Part shown: positions 50,010-62,424 of the stretch, one piece after another | How positions within the stretch are numbered: the stretch's first letter is position 1 | How the letters are laid out: the number at the start of each line of letters is the position of its first letter | Source: Bolinopsis microptera | Taxonomy: Eukaryota; Ctenophora; Tentaculata; Lobata; Bolinopsidae | Length of the DNA: 64,000 nt | Direction of reading: 5' to 3' | Assembly (NCBI RefSeq): GCF_026151205.1 | Contig: NC_087082.1 | Coordinates: forward strand, 11,665,997-11,729,996 | The notes under the pieces: model-generated | What the model was told of the DNA's origin: nothing | The model's database searches: none | Seen by the model: only the letters and a program-made list of their open reading frames with translations | Translations under genes and position numbers: made by a program

Positions 50010-51718
50010 CGGAACAAACAATTAATTAAAGTATTGATAGGAGCATTAGTTATTGTAATTACAAGCTTCAATAATAAATCACTGACTAAAACTTCTAATT
50101 AAAATGATACTTGGTACGCTCGCCCATTTTCACTGGTCAGTCTGAACTTCGGTTTAGCACGTTGTACACCTATTCACCTAAGTTCCAGAATTTTTTCAGT
50201 TTAGCAGAGTTAGTACCCGTGTTTCAATAAAATCAAAAGATATCAGGGGAGTTCTTTAATTATGTTATAATTAATCTGGCCAGATAAACGTTTAAAAACG
50301 TCGTATTGTATAAAAATTTAAGTGCCAGTTTTATAGTACGTTTAAGGTCGACCATTGTTAATGGTTTAGCATGGCTTGTAGGTTTACAACCTACCAGGAC
50401 GCGCGCCGAGTTGGACTCAGATATTTTACCAGTATCACCCGTTAAAGCCTGGTATAGTATGGCGTGCACTACTTCGTAGCACTTGCCGAAACATTTCGAG
50501 AAGAAAGCGGCGCGCAATACTTTGAAGAAATTTATACGAGTAACATCCGTCAAAAATGAAAACAAATACATAAAATACTATTAATGCTTTAAATTCGCAA
50601 TAAATAAATTTTTTCAATGTCATAAAATTCTTAAAACCACATATTATACGTGACCAATAAATAATTTAACCGGTTTATAGATTAATTGACGATGTCAAAT
50701 CATCGCAGCTTGTTATTGGGCGGCGCTCAGCCTGTCATTCCGCCGTTTTTTATTCGGGCTGAATGAATTACGATTTCCATCGCCCTGAAAAAAGTGCGAA
50801 TGCTCATTGGATGTTAAAGCGAACGTGACTCGCATTCAAGTGATCGTTCATAACCAATTACAGCCGCGCAAAAGATCAATAAGAAAGAAGTGAAGTATGC
50901 ACTACAAGAGCCGCGCGCTGAGTTAGATTGTAAAATCTGATTATTTGATGGCAAAATCGCATGAACGCGCCTATTTGCGCGTTTTATGTTTTAGAGGGTT
51001 CAATTACGCCAGTCTATGTTTATTTACATAATAGCTTTGGGTCCCCAGGTAACGCAGCTCGGTGGCCGCGGGCCGGCGTGGCACAGTAGCGCATCTCGCC
51101 GATCTAGCGAGAAGCATTATTGAGTGCGCGGCCCGGCACAGTAACGCATCGCGTTACAAGTTTATAAACTACTGTATCATGTATACAATTTTTTACATTG
51201 CTCTAACGGCTAACCAGAGCCCTCTCGCTTGCAGTAGCGCGCGACCTTACTTGTGAAACAAGCGCGTCACGCAGTATGCGTATACACATGGCTATGTGAA
51301 TACAATTTTCAATATAAGCTTTTAAACAATAATAATATTCATGGACTAATAAAGTAATTAATTATAGGGATTTTAGATGGAAAAATGTTTAAATTACCTT
51401 ATATTAGCCGTTTTTAGGGAATCCAAAATATTGCAAACTAAATTTGTTTTGCATTTGATGTGCGCTGCGCGAATTTCGTTATATTTTGAGAATCTAGCGC
51501 TAGGAAAGAAAAATTTTAAAAATTTTTAATAATTTCTGTTGATATTTACTCAAAATGGTAAATATGCTATCTCGGATGACTAAAATCTTTTCGATCATGA
51601 ATTGAGAATTCTAATATCGTGTATTGTGTATGTTAATGGTATGGAGAAATAATGCAGAAGTGATGATGAGTAATGTGCAATCTCATTTTACGGTAAACTC
51701 AGCTGAATGATCGACAGA
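50010..51718. other. Gene-poor stretch with GC-rich dispersed repeats
   Basis: Two copies of the dispersed repeat are visible, at 50715-50745 (ggcggcgctcagcctgtcat) and 51025-51060 (gggtccccaggtaacgcagc). A CpG-rich segment at 51060-51250 has ggcacagtagcgcatctcgc and cggcacagtaacgcatcgcg, reminiscent of a tRNA-derived SINE head, but no tRNA fold could be drawn. ORFs at 50260-50623 and 51062-51256 are unsupported. Confidence 0.4.
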
Positions 51719-51946
51719 AGTACTTGAGACCAGAATTGCCGGATTTTTGCCGGATAATCGCGCTGCAAATTTCCCAAACTTTTCCAAAATATCACTTGAA
51801 ATCATGGCCAACTGTCCGCAAAACTCGGCAAATATTAACAGGAAAATACCAACTTCCACATATACCACTGTGAAGTAATATAGACATAGCGATCACTAGG
51901 TAATACCTGAAACACAAGGATAAGTTTTGTTATTTGGCGCTGATTT

Positions 51947-53913
51947 TTTTGCCGGATTCTTGAATAACGGAAAATCGTATTGATAGATTTTCTTTAAACT
52001 CTTCAAATAGTTAGAGCACTATAATACGGTCAATTTCAGGGAGTATAAAAAAATTTCTTCGTCTGTGAGTGGAGATACAAGGTCAAACACAAGAAAATAT
52101 CTTCATTTGGCCAGAATTTTTGCCGGATTCTTGAATAACGGAAAATTGTATTGATAAATGTTCTTTAAACTCTTCAAATAGTTAGACCACTATAATACGG
52201 TCAATTTCAGGGAGTATAAAAAAATTTTTTCGTCTGTGAGTGGAGATACAAGGTCAAACACAAGAAAATATCTTCATTTGGCCAGAATTTTTGCCGGATT
52301 CTTGAATAACGGAAAATTGTATTGATAAATGTTCTTTAAACTCTTCAAATAGTTAGAGCACTATAATACGGTCAATTTCAGGGAGTATAAAAAAATTTCT
52401 TCGTCTGTGAGTGGAGATACAAGGTCAAACACAAGAAAATATCTTCATTTGGCCAGAATTTTTGCCGGATTCTTGAATAACGGAAAATTGTATTGATAAA
52501 TGTTCTTTAAACTCTTCAAATAGTTAGACCACTATAATACGGTCAATTTCAGGGAGTATAAAAAAATTTTTTCGTCTGTGAGTGGAGATACAAGGTCAAA
52601 CACAAGAAAATATCTTCATTTGGCCAGAATTTTTGCCGGATTCTTGAATAACGGAAAATTGTATTGATAAATGTTCTTTAAACTCTTCAAATAGTTAGAG
52701 CACTATAATACGGTCAATTTCAGGGAGTATAAAAAAATTTCTTCGTCTGTGAGTGGAGATACAAGGTCAAACACAAGAAAATATCTTCATTTGGCCAGAA
52801 TTTTTGCCGGATTCTTGAATAACGGAAAATTGTATTGATAAATGTTCTTTAAACTCTTCAAATAGTTAGAGCACTATAATACGGTCAATTTCAGGGAGTA
52901 TAAAAAAATTTCTTCGTCTGTGAGTGGAGATACAAGGTCAAACACAAGAAAATATCTTCATTTGGCCAGAATTTTTGCCGGATTCTTGAATAACGGAAAA
53001 TTGTATTGATAAATGTTCTTTAAACTCTTCAAATAGTTAGAGCACGATAATACGGTCAATTTCAGGGAGTATAAAAAAATTTCTTCGTCTGTGAGTGGAG
53101 ATACAAGGTCAAACACAAGAAAATATCTTCATTTGGCCAGAATTTTTGCCGGATTCTTGAATAACGGAAAATTGTATTGATAAATGTTCTTTAAACCCTT
53201 TAAATAGTTAGAGCACTATAATACGGTCAATTTCAGGGAGTATAAAAAAATTTCTTCGTCTGTGAGTGGAGATACAAGGTCAAACACAAGAAAATATCTT
53301 CATTTGGCCAGAATTTTTGCCGGATTCTTGAATAACGGAAAATTGTATTGATAAATGTTCTTTAAACTCTTCAAATAGTTAGAGCACTATAATACGGTCA
53401 ATTTCAGGGAGTATAAAAAAATTTTTTCGTCTGTGAGTGGAGATACAAGGTCAAACACAAGAAAATATCTTCATTTGGCCAGAATTTTTGCCGGATTCTT
53501 GAATAACGGAAAATTGTATTGATAAATGTTCTTTAAACTCTTCAAATAGTTAGAGCACTATAATACGGTCAATTTCAGGGAGTATAAAAAAATTTCTTCG
53601 TCTGAGAGTGGAGATACAAGGTCAAACACAAGAAAATATCTTCATTTGGCCAGAATTTTTGCCGGATTCTTGAATAACGGAAAATTGTATTGATAAATGT
53701 TCTTTAAACTCTTTAAATAGTTAGAGCACTATAATACGGTCAATTTCAGGGAGTATAAAAAAATTTCTTCGTCTGTGAGTGGAGATACAAGGTCAAACAC
53801 AAGAAAATATCTTCATTTGGCCAGAATTTTTGCCGGATTCTTGAATAACGGAAAATTGTATTGATAAATGTTCTTTAAACTCTTCAAATAGTTAGAGCAC
53901 TATAATACAGTCA
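51947..53913. repeat. 171-bp satellite array, about 11.5 copies
   Basis: Unit with anchors ttgataaatgttctttaaac, cactataatacggtcaattt, cgtctgtgagtggagataca and ttgccggattcttgaataac. Period measured as 171 bp between successive copies. The leftmost copies alternate gagcac/gaccac and tttcttcg/ttttttcg, a two-unit higher-order pattern. The first copy is the most diverged. Confidence 0.95.
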
Positions 53914-54756
53914 TAACGGAGGTGGAGCTAATTTACTTGAAGCACTATGTGCATGAGAGACCACGTTATAGTCACGTGCTCCTCCATCTGCATCTACACT
54001 GGCACATGCATATGTCGTGTGACACTCCGCACTGCCACGTAATAGTCTGTAATTGGCCAGCGTTTCTGACACGTGACCTCCCTTTAACCAGTTCACTGCC
54101 AGAATCCGTTTAGCAGGACAAATAATTCACTGTCAAACTCTTAACAAAGACTCGGTCTGCTTACAGATTCGCAGTGTTCGAACTTACTGTCACAATTTGC
54201 ACCGAAGTAAGTAAGTCCGAACGGTTTTTTGTCTTTATTCAAAGTGAATTCAATGTTTTTTGAATCTTGGATTCATGTTGATGTGAAGTTGTAAAACGTT
54301 TATTTTGCCAATTGGTTAAATGTGTAATCGTCTAACTTCTTTTAAATCTAGTTTAATCCAAATAGTAATCTGTGAAGTTACTGATCACAGAAAATTATCA
54401 TTGTAGGTCTACGTTGGTTCCGGTTTTTCCGACTTCGAGAGTATAGTGGGGTGTACGATTTTTCTTTAACTTCTGTAATACTAGAATGATAATGTGGAAG
54501 ATCTCATGGGGTATTACATTACATGTAAATTTTTATAATTTAATATTATATATTATATTTTTAATATCATGTTCAAAGTTTGTACCAGCAAAAAAAGGTG
54601 TTTCAATTAATTAGACTAGATTTTGTACTATCTATGGAAGTATGAAATAAATACAACTATAAAACCATCGTGGAGTCATCAGTCAATGGGGAATGTTTCG
54701 TGATTTGCAGCACATCCCCGATCACAGACATGGAAATTTGTTAAATGCATAAAGAT
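53914..54756. other. Spacer between inverted satellite arrays
   Basis: Single-copy-looking 0.84 kb. Contains several CACGTG/CACGTGA words (gtcacgtgctcc, cacgtgacctcc) in the first 170 bp. The short ORFs at 53911-54113 on both strands are unsupported. Nothing else recognised. Confidence 0.5.
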
Positions 54757-56453
54757 ATTCTCTTGTGCTTGACCTTGTATCTCCACTCACAGACGAAGAA
54801 ATTTTTTTATACTCCCTGAAATTGACCGTATTATAGTGCTCTAACTATTTGAAGAGTTTAAAGAACATTTATCAATACAATTTTCCGTTATTCAAGAATC
54901 CGGCAAAAATTCTGGCCAAATGAAGATATTTTCTTGTGTTTGACCTTGTATCTCCACTCACAGACGAAGAATTTTTTTTATACTCCCTGAAATTGACCGT
55001 ATTATAGTGCTCTAACTATTTGAAGAGTTTAAAGAACATTTATCAATACAATTTTCCGTTATTCAAGAATCCGGCAAAAATTCTGGCCAAATGAAGATAT
55101 TTTCTTGTGTTTGACCTTGTATCTCCACTCACAGACGAAGAAATTTTTTTATACTCCCTGAAATTGACCGTATTATAGTGCTCTAACTATTTGAAGAGTT
55201 TAAAGAACATTTATCAATACAATTTTCCGTTATTCAAGAATCCGGCAAAAATTCTGGCCAAATGAAGATATTTTCTTGTGTTTGACCTTGTATCTCCACT
55301 CACAGACGAAGAAATTTTTTTATACTCCCTGAAATTGACCGTATTATAGTGCTCTAATTATTTGAAGAGTTTAAAGAACATTTATCAATACAATTTTCCG
55401 TTATTCAAGAATCCGGCAAAAATTCTGGCCAAATGAAGATATTTTCTTGTGTTTGACCTTGTATCTCCACTCACAGACGAAGAAATTTTTTTATACTCCC
55501 TGAAATTGACCGTATTATAGTGCTCTAACTATTTGAAGAGTTTAAAGAACATTTATCAATACAATTTTCCGTTATTCAAGAATCCGGAAAAAATTCTGGC
55601 CAAATGAAGATATTTTCTTGTGTTTGACCTTGTATCTCCACTCACAGACGAAGAAATTTTTTTATACTCCCTGAAATTGACCGTATTATAGTGCTCTAAC
55701 TATTTGAAGAGTTTAAAGAACATTTATCAATACAATTTTCCGTTATTCAAGAATCCGGCAAAAATTCTGGCCAAATGAAGATATTTTCTTGTGTTTGACC
55801 TTGTATCTCCACTCACAGACGAAGAAATTTTTTTATACTCCCTGAAATTGACCGTATTATAGTGCTCTAACTATTTGAAGAGTTTAAAGAACATTTATCA
55901 ATACAATTTTCCGTTATTCAAGAATCCGGCAAAAATTCTGGCCAAATGAAGATATTTTCTTGTGTTTGACCTTGTATCTCCACTCACAGACGAAGAATTT
56001 TTTTTATACTCCCTGAAATTGACCGTATTATAGTGCTCTAACTATTTGAAGAGTTTAAAGAACATTTATCAATACAATTTTCCGTTATTCAAGAATCCGG
56101 CAAAAATTCTGGCCAAATGAAGATATTTTCTTGTGTTTGACCTTGTATCTCCACTCACAGACGAAGAAATTTTTTTATACTCCCTGAAATTGACCGTATT
56201 ATAGTGCTCTAACTATTTGAAGAGTTTAAAGAACATTTATCAATACAATTTTCCGTTATTCAAGAATCCGGCAAAAATTCTGGCCAAATGAAGATATTTT
56301 CTTGTGTTTGACCTTGTATCTCCACTCACAGACGAAGAAATTTTTTTATACTCCCTGAAATTGACCGTATTATAGTGCTCTAACTATTTGAAGAGTTTAA
56401 AGAACATTTATCAATACAATTTTCCGTTATTCAAGAATCCGGCAAAAATCCGG
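54757..56453. repeat. 171-bp satellite array, inverted, about 10 copies
   Basis: Exact inverse of the unit in 51947-53913 (gaccttgtatctccactcac, aaattgaccgtattatagtg). Copies are nearly identical. It ends with a short ccggcaaaaat stutter at the right TIR region. Confidence 0.95.
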
Positions 56454-56595
56454 CAAAAATCCGGCAAAACGCTCTCAAGTAGCCCTCATGATCGAAAATT
56501 AAAAGGACATTAGCTGCGTTATCACAAAATCATGTGAGATCACGTTATTTTGACCAGTACAGATTTTGAGTAGTCATAGATAAGATAAAGTTTCG

Positions 56596-56913
56596 ATGTT
56601 ATGTGATTTTATTCTTGCTTCTCGACAGTATTATATCTTTATTAGATTAAGGAATAAAAATTTGCAAGGAACTCGACTCGGTGACTGTTTTTTAAGTTTT
56701 AAGATTAAATTAGAAGGGTTTACGAAAGATATGATTTCTAAGGGTATTTCTAATGATTCACATTTTTGGAATGTTTCAAACGAAGTATTAGGGAGAATTG
56801 AAAGACCTAGCTATGTTAGTAATAAAGAGAAGCATAATGATCATCTTTATTTTCACCCTTTTGTGGCAAAAAAGCGATTTGTAAATCTTTATTCCACTGG
56901 GAAGTATGAATAG
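56596..56913 (+). other. Unrecognised 105-residue ORF
   Basis: Opens MLCDFILASRQYYIFIRLRN and ends KKRFVNLYSTGKYE. Basic and hydrophobic, AT-rich codons. No domain recognised. It could be decayed transposon coding DNA, since it lies between the satellite element and a LINE. Low support. Confidence 0.2.
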
Positions 56914-57103
56914 GGTTATCTTTTGGGGATGCTTTTTGAATTTATTTGAAATTTTTTTAATAAAGTTGTAGTTAATAATTTATCAATTTTGGTGGTAAGA
57001 TATTTATATTTGATACTTTATAGACATGTGTGATGATGTTATATCATAATTTTTACTTTACTTTACTTTTTAATTAAAGTCTTCCTCTCCGTTGATCTAA
57101 GGC

Positions 57104-57887
57104 AGATAACGAATCAGAATATATACTAACTCTGAATAATACGGTTATAAAGCAAGTTAAAGAGACCAAGTTTTTAGGTGTTATTATTGACGAAAAGCTA
57201 AAATGGGATGTTCAAATAAGAGCCCTCAACTCGAAATTTAGGTGTGAGATCGGAAGACTCAGTAGAATACGACACGTTATCCCGAAAAAACACCATAAAG
57301 AATTGTACCACACGTTATTTGAGTCACACCTAAGATTTGGAATATCGGTATGGGGTGGGTCGAGTAACAATATGCTTCAACCTATCTTCATCACTCAGAA
57401 AAAATGTATCAGAATACTATTTGGTGACCTTGAAGCATATCTAGATAAATTTAGAACATGTGCCAGAACACGTTGTATAGATGAACAAATCCTAGGAAGG
57501 AAATTCTTTGAAAAAGAGCATACAAAGCCGTTGATTAACAAGAACGGCCTTCTTACCGTCCACAACCTCTACAAATACACATGTCTATTAGAACTGTTCA
57601 AAATTGTCAGATTAGAATCTCCAATCTCACTCCTATCATTACTCCACAGATCACCATCACAAAGACGTTCAGACCAGTTCATCACCCCGAACCCATCCTC
57701 CTCTTTCATTTATCAATCAACAAAAATGTGGAACGACTGTCGAAAAATTGACAGTTTGATAAGCTTTACTAAGTCAACGAACTTAGTTAAAGTAACACTG
57801 AAAAGTGAGCTACTCATGATACAGTCCAGGTACGAAGAATTAGAATGGACAGAATTAAACTTCGATAAGAATGAGCTTGTATTTTAA
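57104..57887 (+). mobile_element. 5'-truncated CR1/Jockey-group LINE, C-terminal RT piece
   Basis: An open frame from about 57104 reads ETKFLGVIIDEKLKWDVQIR, then LYHTLFESHLRFGISVWGGS, FITQKKCIRILFGDLEAYLD and EQILGRKFFEKEHTKP, to a stop at 57887. It aligns throughout with the minus-strand LINE at 48569-49745 (FESHL-xx-GISVWG; FITQK-x-CIRILFGDL; CARTR) but is clearly diverged, so the two are separate lineages of one family. The catalytic YADD region is not included. Confidence 0.85.
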
Positions 57888-58803
57888 AACAGAGTCCTTT
57901 GACTTTATTATTTTAAAATTGAACAATCGTTTGGCCATAACTCATTTCGTTCGCATTATAGATTCACATTCACTTTCATTTTCACTATCACACACAGTGC
58001 AGGGTCATACCTCAATACCAAATTATTATAGGGCACAAGAACAAATTTGTAACTGGTGGATAAGCCTTCGGTAAAAACGGATCCGGAAAAGTCAATGCGG
58101 CACTCGGGTCCTTGGTATTGTCGTCGGTATATTGTCCATTATCTACGTTCTGCTTTCGTAGTTTAAACAAGAGTGAGTTCTGAATGTACAGCTTTAAACC
58201 GATTAAGTATGAATGAATGAAATACCTGACAATCCGCACTCTTATAATCCAAAAGCATGAGTAACTCGTAGTGATGTATGATTTCTAGAAACTTTAAATT
58301 AAATTTGGCGCTCACAGGTCCTCATGAATATGTGATCACCGCATAAGGTTCTGTAAATGCGCAGGGCACCTTCAAGCTTAAATTATTCACCTTACTGAGG
58401 CAGTCAACCAACGCGCGGCTTTATTTTTATGATATGATATGTTTTGATTGTTATTTATAAATACCAAAATTTAAATTTGTTTTCCTAAAAAAAAATTTGT
58501 TTTCCTAGTCAATTGATCTACCCAAAGCCTGGCAAGTTCTGAATATAAATGTGTTTTGGAAAGGTCGTATCTCCAAATCAGCTTGAGAAATCCTTAAATG
58601 TAGTACAAGTTAATAACGATGAACATCTCAAATAAATATACTGGCTAACATTTTCATTAAACTTTGAACTTTTCAATTTATTTTTAAAGCTGTTTTACAC
58701 ACTTCTATAATAATGATACAATTCCCATAATTCAGGATATGTCAAAATGTAAATACTTTTGGACAAACATTTGGTAGCAATGAGTGGAGCATGAGTTCAT
58801 GAC
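57888..58803. other. Upstream region of the aPKC gene
   Basis: No repeat family recognised. A possible minus-strand exon lies at 58030-58180. The aPKC promoter is expected here or further left, but no TATA or initiator could be picked with confidence. Confidence 0.4.
58030..58180 (-). CDS. Possible orphan exon, minus strand
   Basis: After an acceptor-like gtacattcag, the frame reads NSLLFKLRKQNVDNGQYTDD then NTKDPSAALTFPDPFLPKAY. Composition is protein-like and polar. It lies 13.5 kb upstream of the first SLC35E2 exon on the same strand, so it could be that gene's missing N-terminal exon, or part of another gene. No homology recognised; weak. Confidence 0.2.
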
Positions 58804-61800
58804 ATGAGTGTGGATAGTTTGAAAAACAACTGTGTGCCGGTCCGGAAGGTGCCCATCAAAGCTGGATACATAAATCCTTACAAGTAAGTATAGTATAAAT
58901 TTATTATGTCTTGCTCAATGTGATAAATTGGTCTGTAGCCGGTTGTAGTCAGCTACTTTTTGAAGGTTGCAGATAAAAATAGATAGTTTTATTGCCGAGA
59001 TCAGATGACGATCATGCCTTAGCTAGACAATAGGGTATTTTTAGCCTTGACCAATGGAACTCAACAGTCAATCTTAAGGCCTCAAGTGATAATTATGGTT
59101 TCTAGATCAGAGAATAGTAGTGTGTCAAGCTTAATTTATACAATGTACATGCTATGTTGGTTTTGATACTAATCAATTCAATCACATTAATAAAGGTTTG
59201 AAGGTACACTCCTGTAACTACTAATTCAAACATTTTCCAGGGATCAGAAGCGATTAGACATAGAGCCTCATATCAGTTATGATCTCTTCTTACAACAATT
59301 GATAAACCTTCTTCAACTTGACCGCTGTAAGTATCATTTTGAAATTTTATAAACTATTTTTTTGCTAAGTAATTTATTTGAAAATTCAACACTCAACAGC
59401 ATGCACAGTTTGATCATGTATTTATTTATATCGAGATACTTCGTTTTAATTTTTTCATGAACACCATTTATCTTAATTTTCGGCTTAATAAGACCAGTAC
59501 TAACTTGCAGCAATAACAGAAGAGTACACCGTAAAATGGATAGACGAGGAAGGGGACCCTTGCACCATTGCTTCAAAGCAGGAACTTGAAGAAGCGATAA
59601 GGTGAGCCCAATAATTGAATGATTTTCATCTGTACACTGTGCAGGCTTAAACATGAATACTGTAGTGATGATTGATGCATTATATTCCACTCGCTCCAGA
59701 AATTTGAAAGTTTCTTTCAATTTTAGGTTGTTTGTCCTATCACAAGAAAAAGAACTACAAATTCACGTCTTTCCGGGAATTCCTGATCCAGGAGACTTTT
59801 GTGCAGGCGAAAGTACGGTAAGTGCGTAGTACTACTATCAAAGATTTTGATTGCAACAATATTGTCTTCACTACTTGCTGGTCACACACATGTCAACGAG
59901 AAATTCCGCTAATCTATTGTTTTCCAAGTCTTGTCCTGTGAGTAAAGTATGTGTGAGAAAGTCTTTAATAAAATGAATGTATATTTTTTAATTTTAAAGA
60001 TTAAATTTGATAATGCAGTATAAAGAAATTTTTAATTTGCACTATATAGTTTAGGATATTTATAGCTTATTATAACCATTAATACAAAGACCATAATTTT
60101 TCACCAGCTCTCCAATATCCATCTTAAAGTTGCATTTTATATCCTCAAACTACACAATTTAAACTTAAGCATATAATATATAGTGTAGACTTTCTGTCAC
60201 AACAAGACTGTTACCCATAGTAACAAACAGAACCCCTAATGTCTGCCAAATTTTTCTTCTGATCCTCATATATAAGCCCTGTCTCTAAAAAATTCAACTC
60301 AACTAGCGTTTCGGTGTGTGCAGAAGCTTTCAGGCACGCACATTCCTTGCCCCGTTAGTTACCTGTCCCTTCAAAATCAAACTAACAGTCAAGGACAGAA
60401 AGTCATACACCAAATGAGCATTCTATTAATTTATAAATTGTTTTACATCCTTGTATTCTATAAAATGTGCTAACAATTAAATTTCTTGTTACATTGAAAA
60501 GTTCTTGTTTCATTGAATTTAAAAATAAAATACAGATACTAACGTGAATTGATTCAATATTTGAGTAATTTGGTGGCTTCTTTAGGCTTTTGTAGACACA
60601 TTCTAATATGAAACTAAAACCGGAAAACAGCCGATATTTGATAGATGTGGAAGATAGAAGATTCTACAGATTGTGCTAAAATTCTAGGCGAACTGTATTA
60701 AAAATAATCTTATGCCAGGCTAGGTTGTCTTAATTCGCATTTTGAATCTGATAACATTAAACACATTATGTGTCTAATGTTTCAATTTCTCAGAAATTCT
60801 ATGAGCGAAAAGGTGCAAGGAGATGGAAAAAGAACTATCGTGTCATGGGACATTCCTTTACTCCCAGAAGATTTAGGTAACTTTTTTTAATCTATTTGCA
60901 ATAATTTGCAATGTTTAATACAGTCGGGTGGAGTAACATTGAAACCGGTATTATACATAATTTGTGTATTATCTAAGTAATAGATTATATACAATATTAC
61001 ATATTAATATAATATTACATTTCATTTCTACGACGCGACGTAATGTTTCCCTCGTGTGGAACTGGTGTTCAATAGCATCATTCTAACTGTACTGTATTAT
61101 TTTCTTTAACGCTGCACAACAATGTGAAATTAACATTTGTATTTCGCAATGTATTATTAGATTCAGTGAATAAGCTCAACAATAGTGGTAATGTACACGA
61201 AAATGGTTAAACTGAGTAATGTAGCCAGGTTTTTTTTTAAATGATCTAGTAATGCTGCGCTAACTGAAAAAAACTGGTATTTGTTTATGACTTGTTAGAA
61301 ACGTTATGGATTTTAAATACTGGCATATTTGGTATTGTTGTAAAAATAACAGGAAGTATTTGGGATATAACAATGAAATGCACATTACATTACAGATCAG
61401 TGTTGCAATCGGAATGCCCAAAATCAAAAGTATCTGCTCAGAGCACAATACAGTTGAAAAGACAATGTTACCATGATACTTGACCTACTAATAACTAGTC
61501 TAGAATTGCACATTAAACTTGTCCGATTGTAATACACGTCAAACTTTACTAGTGCACCGTGACCACAAGTCCAAGTCATCTCTGAACAATACTAACCGTG
61601 AGTTCACACATGACAAGAGGAGGTCACCAGGCCCTGTAGTGTACACCTGTGTTCTCCTAACCAAGATTTAGTATTCATGTGACCATGGCGAGTGAGGTAC
61701 CGGGTGTGAGTTGTTAAAACGTCGCACACTAATCACTCTAGCTTGTGTAGTAATATTAAATTGTAGATAAACTGGCAATATACTAGAACATGTAAATAGC

Positions 61801-62255
61801 CGTTAGTACACGGGATTGTTCATTATCTGGTTAAAGTCAGATCATACTATTCAATAAATTTGACGTACACACAAATTTTCATAAAATTAGGAAAACTTTA
61901 GGCTTGATTAGGACTGGTGAATATCAACTGCTACTATTCAGGTTGATAATGTAGAGCTGTTAACATGTTTGGAAGCATAAACATCAAATAAGTTACATAA
62001 GTTTGAGGCCCTGAAAATCAAATTGTAAAGTAACAATTTCGGTGTTATAGTAAGTGGTGAAAATGTTTTAACTGGAATATTTCTAAAAGTGCTTGCAAAG
62101 TTAATTATGAGCTAAGTATTATATACGAATATCAATTGCATACTACCCAGTTTCAAGGTACAATGCCCGATATGTCAGGATCTAATCTGGGGTATCGGTA
62201 GACAAGGTTTCAAGTGTATCTACTGTAAAGCACTCTTACACAAGCGATGTTGCAG
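58804..62255 (+). CDS. aPKC: Atypical protein kinase C (PRKCI/PRKCZ type), N-terminal exons
   Basis: Exons 58804-58883, 59241-59326, 59511-59601, 59727-59817, 60794-60876 and 62151-62255, with phases that agree. Residues 10-105 form a PB1 domain: [10 protein letters not shown] (basic first strand) and [13 protein letters not shown] with the acidic OPCA motif, followed by [11 protein letters not shown]. Then comes the aPKC pseudosubstrate [10 protein letters not shown], with Ala at the phospho-site, then one C1 zinc finger: H-x12-C-x2-C-x13-C-x2-C-x4-H-x2-C, with [13 protein letters not shown] as in aPKCs. The exact C1 spacing fixes the acceptor at 62151. The enzyme partners PAR6 and PAR3 (via PB1) in cell polarity. 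The kinase domain lies beyond the window. The ATG at 58804 is chosen because the ATG ten bases earlier hits TGA at once; an upstream exon is possible. Confidence 0.9.
61148..62145. repeat. Intron segment duplicated at 62425-63505, copy 1
   Basis: About 1 kb in the aPKC intron, ending roughly 10 bp before the acceptor of exon 62151-62255. Shared anchors: ttttaaatactggcatattt / ttttaaatacttgcaatatt, tttgggatataacaat, aacttgtccgattgta and ttaattatgag. The ORFs at 61260-61483 are unsupported. Confidence 0.8.
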
Positions 62256-62424
62256 GTTAGTTTAGAGTGCGTCTTCAGTATGTGTAATGTAATTGACTGT
62301 GTAATGTAATTGACTGTGTGCAGTATGTGTAATGTAATTGACTGTGTGCAGTACGTGTAATGTTGTTTCTGTGATTCTGGGAATTGTTATAATTATTCAA
62401 GCACCAGAGTGCACCAAGGCCTGC

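Larger units (their letters stand above)
51719..56488. mobile_element. Probable TIR element containing two inverted satellite arrays
   Basis: Left end region tacttgagaccagaattgcc + ggatttttgccgga; right end region tccggcaaaaatccggcaaa + acgctctcaagta. The inverse of the right end matches the left over about 35 bp, outside both satellite arrays. Between them lie array 1, an 840-bp spacer and array 2 in opposite orientation. No transposase. Exact ends and target duplication were not determined. Confidence 0.55.

Noticed and set aside
51060-51180. tRNA gene or tRNA-derived SINE head
   Set aside because: A box-A-like ggcacagtagcgc word is present, but I could not draw a cloverleaf or find a proper B box.
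51947-56453. CRISPR-like array
   Set aside because: The repeats are contiguous 171-bp units without unique spacers, in an animal genome; it is a satellite.
59517-59601. aPKC exon 3 starting after taacag at 59518
   Set aside because: Joined to exon 2, that acceptor makes an immediate stop codon; the acceptor six to eight bases earlier (59511) keeps the frame and restores the PB1 sequence.
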